64,000 bases of DNA from Sporobolomyces roseus (taxonomy: Eukaryota; Basidiomycota; Microbotryomycetes; Sporidiobolales; Sporidiobolaceae): positions 868,001 to 932,000 of the forward strand of contig JADILM010000001.1 of the NCBI GenBank assembly GCA_016617785.1. The letters run 5' to 3'. A model generated the notes under the pieces. The model was given only the letters and a program-made list of their open reading frames with translations. It was not told where the DNA came from and ran no database searches. The first letter of the stretch is position 1; each line of letters opens with the position of its first letter. This document shows positions 59,403-64,000 of the stretch, one piece after another. The position numbers and the translations under genes were made by a program.

Positions 59403-62400
59403 CTACATCGCCCACGAAGGAGTAGAGAGAGGATCATTGATATCCCAGTCGAGAGAAGGGTTGAAAGCGAGTTCGGTGACTAGACCATTCGAAGAGTACC
59501 ACTCGTCTTGAGCTTTCGTCGGGGAAGAGAGCGGTTTCTTGACGAAATCGGGTTCTGCGTCGAATTTGGGTGAAGCTGGAGTTTCGCCTGCTCCTCCTCC
59601 ACCTCCACCGACGAGTTCAGGTGTTTCGGCAGTGAGAGTCGAGTCGTCCGAGATATCGAATCCAGCTGCGGAAGAATCGACGAAGAAATCAAAATCGAAT
59701 GCGTCGGAAGCTGCAGTTTCTCGGGGGATTTGCGAATTCGAGAGAGGATTCGAAGTAGATGAAGGAACTGAGGAAGCGAGGATTGTGAAGGAGGGAGGTT
59801 GGGCAGAAGGATTCGGAGGAACGATGGGAGGAATGAGAGAATCGGAGGTAGGGTGAGAGCCGAGTTGAGAACCGAGATCGAGGGACAAGGGAGTCGAGGA
59901 AGCAGAAGAAGTCGCGTCGAGACCGTTGAGCGTTTTGAGCATCTTCTCGATGAAAGCGTTCGGATCTTGTTCGGCTTCGTCCTCCTCCCGTTTCCTCTTG
60001 AGCGACAAAGACTCCTCTGGTGGAGCTGGGGGAGCTTGTACTGTTCGAGGACTCGGTGAAGAGGTGGTCTTGAGCTCCTCTCGTAGCGCAGCGAGTGTTG
60101 CAGCTGGCGAGGCACCACTGAGTTCCTTCTTCGAACCTTTCCCTCGAACGGGAGAGGGTTTCGTCAACTTGGCCAGATTTGGTTGCGGTGACGCTCCGAT
60201 CGTAGCAGGAGTCGTAGGAGAAGCAGTGTTCGCTGGACTACCCGTTGTCGCTCCAGAAGCTGTGCGTCGATGCTTCATCGGTGGAGGCCTCAAATCTTCA
60301 ACTCGAAGACTGTTCTTCTGAGCCATCATCGAAAACTGATCGTCCTTTGGCGAGGCTTGATTCGCTTGAGCAGGTCGCTGTTGATTCGGAGGTGCATTTG
60401 AAGTAGCGGGTTGCGCTGCTGCTTTTCCGGAAGCTCGTTGCGCCGCATTCGCGCGAATGTACATCCAGCATCGTTGGAATTGATCGCGAAGGGAGGTGAG
60501 TCCAGCGAGGTCGAGAACGAATTGACCGGAACCAATCACTCGTAATTGATCGTTGAAGAGTGCAGCCTGAAAAGAGGAGAAAGACGGTCAACTCTGAAGA
60601 GAGCAGACGAGAGCGTAATGTGAGAGACTCACGAAAGTCAGAAGCTTCTTGACAGCCGTTTGGTCGCTGGTCATGGCGAGGAAGAGTGGTAAAGTTTCGA
60701 CAACTCGGCCAACGTGAGGAATCAGTTGACGAGTCAATTCGGTAACGCCTTGCTTCTGGTTATCGGCGACGTTGAGTATCTTGAGTTTGGCTGTATGGAA
60801 GAGCGTTGCCATCAGTCGTGCTTTCGAGGGAATAGGAGAGAATGAGAGTGAAAACTTACGTCGAGTTGATTCGATCTCGTTTCGAATCGCTTGTACGATA
60901 CCCTTCGCTCGTTGGATCTGCTCTTGTGATGGGTTCGTATTGATGTTCGGTGGTAAAGCTGGCGTTGGCTCTCCATTCGAAGTTCCGTTCTGCTTTGCGA
61001 GAGCTGCAGCTTGTTGTTGAGGAGTCATCGAAGGCGTCGGTTGACGAGGCGGCTGTTGCGATTGAACTGATGGAGGTCGAGGAGGGTTCGTTGGCTGAGG
61101 CATTGATTGTCCTGCGGGAACCGGGACGAGAGGAGGAGCTTGAGGACGTGAAGGAGGAGGAATACTCGGTTGAGGCATCGATTGACCGGCAGGGACGGGG
61201 AAGTGTGAAGGGTTGTCAGATTGACCGTTTCTCCCGATCCCGAAACGAGCCGACGCTATGGTAGAAAGGTATCGTCAGTATAGCAGATCAGGCAATCGAA
61301 ATCCAGTCAAAGACTGACCATTTTGTTGGGCGTCTTGCTGTGCCTTCCTCTGTGATTCCATTATCCGTTGTTGTTGCGAAAGTAGATTCTTCTGCCACGC
61401 TTCCTCGAACGGTCGAAGGAGCTTTTGATGTACTCGAGCTAGTTCGAACGAGATTCGTTGGGTATCTTGAGGCGCGCTGACGAGATTCGGTGCTGAAGCG
61501 TCTACAGGCAACGATAGCTTCGCAGCGATGTGATGCCATGTTTGGCTCGCGGTGACCTGAGTATAGGAGGCAAGAGCTCGTCAGCTAAATCGAAACAAGG
61601 AAGATCGAGGAGGAAGATGGGAGCCTACGTTCTGACTTCCTCCACCTTGCGAAACAGCTTGATAGAGCTGATACAGATCGATCTCCCTTCCTTCGACGTA
61701 CGGCGCACTCTCAATCGGTTCTCCTCGATTCCGCATGAGCTCGAAAAGGGATTTCATGAAGAGTTGCGGATTCAACTGTCGAATCGGTTGGAAAGGTTAG
61801 TCTCAATATTGGGAGCAGATGTAGAGTAGAGGAATAGATGACTCACCTGAGATTGTAGCATGCTGAGCTGTTGTAGTTGAGCAGGTTGAGCGAGACCAGG
61901 AACCTGATTCGGTTGCTGAGGAGGTACTGCGTTCGGGGTAGGATTCTGAGGTTGGAAAGGTGGTTGTTGCTGAGTCTGCGGTGGAGGTTGAGAAGGAGGA
62001 TAAGATTGTGGTTGCGGAGGGACGAGCTGAGGTACGACTGAAGAGAAAGGTTGTGAAGGAGGTTGGGATTGAGTCGGAGGAAGTGGTTTCGCGGCGGCGG
62101 CAGCAGCAGCCGATACAGCTCGAGCTTGTTGCAACAGTTGTTGACTCGTCATGGGTTGATTCTGTTGTTGTTGAGCGGGTTGGGCGTTTTGAGGTGGTCG
62201 GAATCCAGGATTGAAATTGTTCTGATTTTGAGGTACGCCTTGAGCCGAAGGAGCTCTCGGAGGTTGCTGTTGGTTCTGCATTTGTTGATTCTGCATTTGC
62301 TGATGTTGTTGTTGCTGAAGCTGTTGACCCGTTCTTTGATAGAACTACGAAAGAATCGGAAAGATTAGTATTTCCTCCTCTATTGAAGGGAAAATGGAAA

Positions 62401-63419
62401 CGTACTGTCCAATCCGCTGTGATCTTTTGCGTCGAGTAGAGGTTTTGAAAGGCAGTGATATTCGACATCATCACGTTGATTTGACGTCTGAAATCGCTCC
62501 AAATACTCTCATCAGCTTTCGAAATTGGATCAAAAATTCGAAATTGACTTACTTCGTATCCTCCACTTGTCGCTCTACCGCTTGTCTCAATTGAGGGCTC
62601 AATGGTATCTGACTATCCTTTCCTTGACCAGGTACTCCCGCTGCCGCAGTCGAAATCATTCCAGTCTGTAACGCTTGCGAAAGTAACTGAATCTTCGCAT
62701 TGAGTGCTCGAACCGAGGTCAACTGTTGCATGTGTTGCTGTAGATGCTGATAGGGAACTCGTTGCTCTTGTTGTTGATTGTTCTGAGGAGGCGCGGGAGG
62801 ATGTGAAGGGTAAGAAGGTTGGGAAGGAGGTCTAGCTTGAGGCTGATTTTGAGCGGAAACAACAGCGGCTTGAGCGGCGACTTGAGCAGCGTGTTGATGT
62901 TGCTGATGTTGTTGCTGTTGCTGCTGTTGTTGTTTGATGATTTGCTGAGTTTGAATTTGTTGAGCGAGGAGGTTGAATTGTTCTCTCGTCTGAGTTACTC
63001 AAGATGTTTCGTTAGAACATGATCCGTAAACTAACATCCGTGTCGAAGTGATTGCTCACCATTTGACCCGAGTTCAACAACTGCTGAAAAGCAGCGATAT
63101 TGATCTGACCTCCTCCTCCTGCCTGGTTCAGATTCTGCTGTTGAGGCATTTGACCCATCTGATTCATCCCTCCCATTCCCATCTGACCTTGAGCGGCGAG
63201 TAAAGCTTGCACTTGATTGATAGGTTGAGGAGGAGTACCAGTTCTCGAAGCGAGTTGGGCTTGTTGCAGAGCTGCGAGATTGAAAGGTTGAGGAGGTTGT
63301 TGACCTGGTTGCTGTTGAACTTGACCCTGTTGTTGCTGCTGAGCCATCTGAGGGTATCCTTGAACCATTTGAGGTTGATTCGGTTGACCAGGCATGTAGA
63401 ATTGGTTCTGATACGCCAT
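59403..63419 (-). CDS. SWI1: SWI/SNF chromatin-remodelling subunit Swi1 (ARID domain)
   Basis: This is the ARID-containing subunit of the SWI/SNF complex, which guides nucleosome remodelling at promoters. The start at 63419 gives MAYQNQFYMPGQPNQPQMVQ, and a Gln/Pro/Met-rich region of several hundred residues with poly-Gln near 62910-62934 follows. The ARID domain at about 61490-61775 reads NPQLFMKSLFELMRNRGEPI, GREIDLYQLYQAVSQGGGSQ and VTASQTWHHIAAKL. A C-terminal helical region (VTELTRQLIPHVGRVVETLP; VLDLAGLTSLRDQFQRCWMY) matches the armadillo-like part of Swi1/ARID1 proteins. It then becomes Ser/Pro-rich and ends LSTPSWAM. The peptide PVPAGQSMPQP occurs twice around 61080-61200. Around eight introns are present. 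Confidence 0.85.
62893..62934. repeat. CAG/CAA repeat encoding a Gln/His tract in SWI1
   Basis: On the plus strand the run of TTG/CTG/ATG triplets encodes, on the minus strand, eight consecutive Gln followed by a Gln/His mixture. It is a typical length-variable low-complexity tract of transcription cofactors. Confidence 0.75.
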
Positions 63420-64000
63420 TTTCGAATCTCGAACCGAAATGCGAAGGGGAATGGGTGATTGATGGAGTGGTGTGGGGTATAAGAAAGTAGTCGGCGTGAG
63501 TTGTGAGGAGGATTTACGAACGCTTTAAAAGCGTCGCCTCTTTGAGAGGTGAGAGAGCTATTTCGGGTCAAGTGACAATTATGATCAGCGTCATTTCCTG
63601 GTAGTCTCCGTCTTGCTTGATCCCGAAGTGAGCAGCTTCGTTTCCACCATGAGGGGATCGACTCCTAGAGACGCCTTCTATCGATGTGAGATGCGAACTA
63701 GGGAAGAGTGAACGATGAAGCCACTTTCAACTTGACCTCCACGAGCTCCAAGCGCCCACTACATGCATTCCTAACCTAGCATGTATCCCCATCTAGGTGA
63801 TCCCTCGCTCGTTCTGTGATGTTGTCGTCGAGTTGAATGTTTGTTCCTCCAATTTTGACTTCGTTTGTCTACTCCTACTCGAGCTGAGCCAGGGGAAGTT
63901 TGAACGTACTAGTATAGCTATCCTCTACTGTACAACCTACTACTCGCTCTATCTAATGTGATGCCTTGATGAGATTGAAACCAAGGTAGGAAAGGCGTGA
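63420..64000. other. Right edge, upstream of SWI1
   Basis: The 581 bp hold the presumed SWI1 promoter. Only short frames occur on both strands, and I can support no gene or RNA. A neighbouring gene may begin just outside the window. Confidence 0.35.

Noticed and set aside
61803..62474. 223-codon Ser/Thr-rich minus-strand ORF in SWI1
   Set aside because: It is a frame-shifted reading of the CAA/CAG-rich region; the Gln/Pro frame links to the ARID domain.

Overview
The window is nuclear DNA of a fungus, most likely a basidiomycete and possibly yeast-like. Almost every gene is cut by many short introns of roughly 50-70 nt, with GT donors, CTGAC/CTAAC/CTGAT branch points and CAG/TAG acceptors. 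The genes are closely packed on both strands and the products are eukaryotic. I saw no rRNA, tRNA, CRISPR array or intact transposon. I cannot name the species. Reading frames were joined by hand across introns, so outer limits are firmer than individual splice sites. Coordinates span first to last coding base, introns included.

Layout. 1-9.1 kb: a 5'-truncated acidic protein, polynucleotide kinase/phosphatase (DNA end repair), the U5 snRNP protein Dib1 (-), a WD40 protein and GMP synthase. 9.2-18.2 kb: a charged coiled-coil protein (-), an unresolved stretch, NAD(P)HX epimerase, a mitochondrial trans-polyprenyl diphosphate synthase (Coq1 type) and the Golgi tether subunit Cog2. 18.7-24.8 kb: three tandem, same-strand, diverged O-methyltransferase genes with matching intron positions. 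24.9-29.6 kb: an F-box protein (-), a YCR051W-like ankyrin protein and an Hv1-type voltage-gated proton channel.

30-41.8 kb: the XPG/Rad2 repair nuclease, the Hsp90 co-chaperone p23/Sba1, a monocarboxylate-porter-type MFS carrier and the ER chaperone BiP/Kar2 with an HDEL end and a UPR-like promoter motif. 41.9-49.3 kb: an unresolved small gene (-), then a divergent pair made of an alpha-glucoside/maltose permease (-) and an alpha-glucosidase (+), that is, a compact MAL locus. 49.8-64 kb: the autophagy E2 enzyme Atg3 (-), back to back with the tRNA-splicing endonuclease subunit Sen15, then a Rec8-type meiotic kleisin (-), two unidentified genes (+) and the ARID subunit of SWI/SNF, Swi1 (-).

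Most of the window is conserved housekeeping content. The accessory-looking parts are the methyltransferase array, the MAL pair and the proton channel. Nothing here clearly amounts to an undescribed multi-gene system. The best leads are the methyltransferase array with its altered catalytic motif in copy A, the proton channel, the perfect internal repeat in the Rec8-like kleisin, and several extreme exon layouts: a start-codon-only exon, a 12-nt microexon and a probable stop-codon-only exon.
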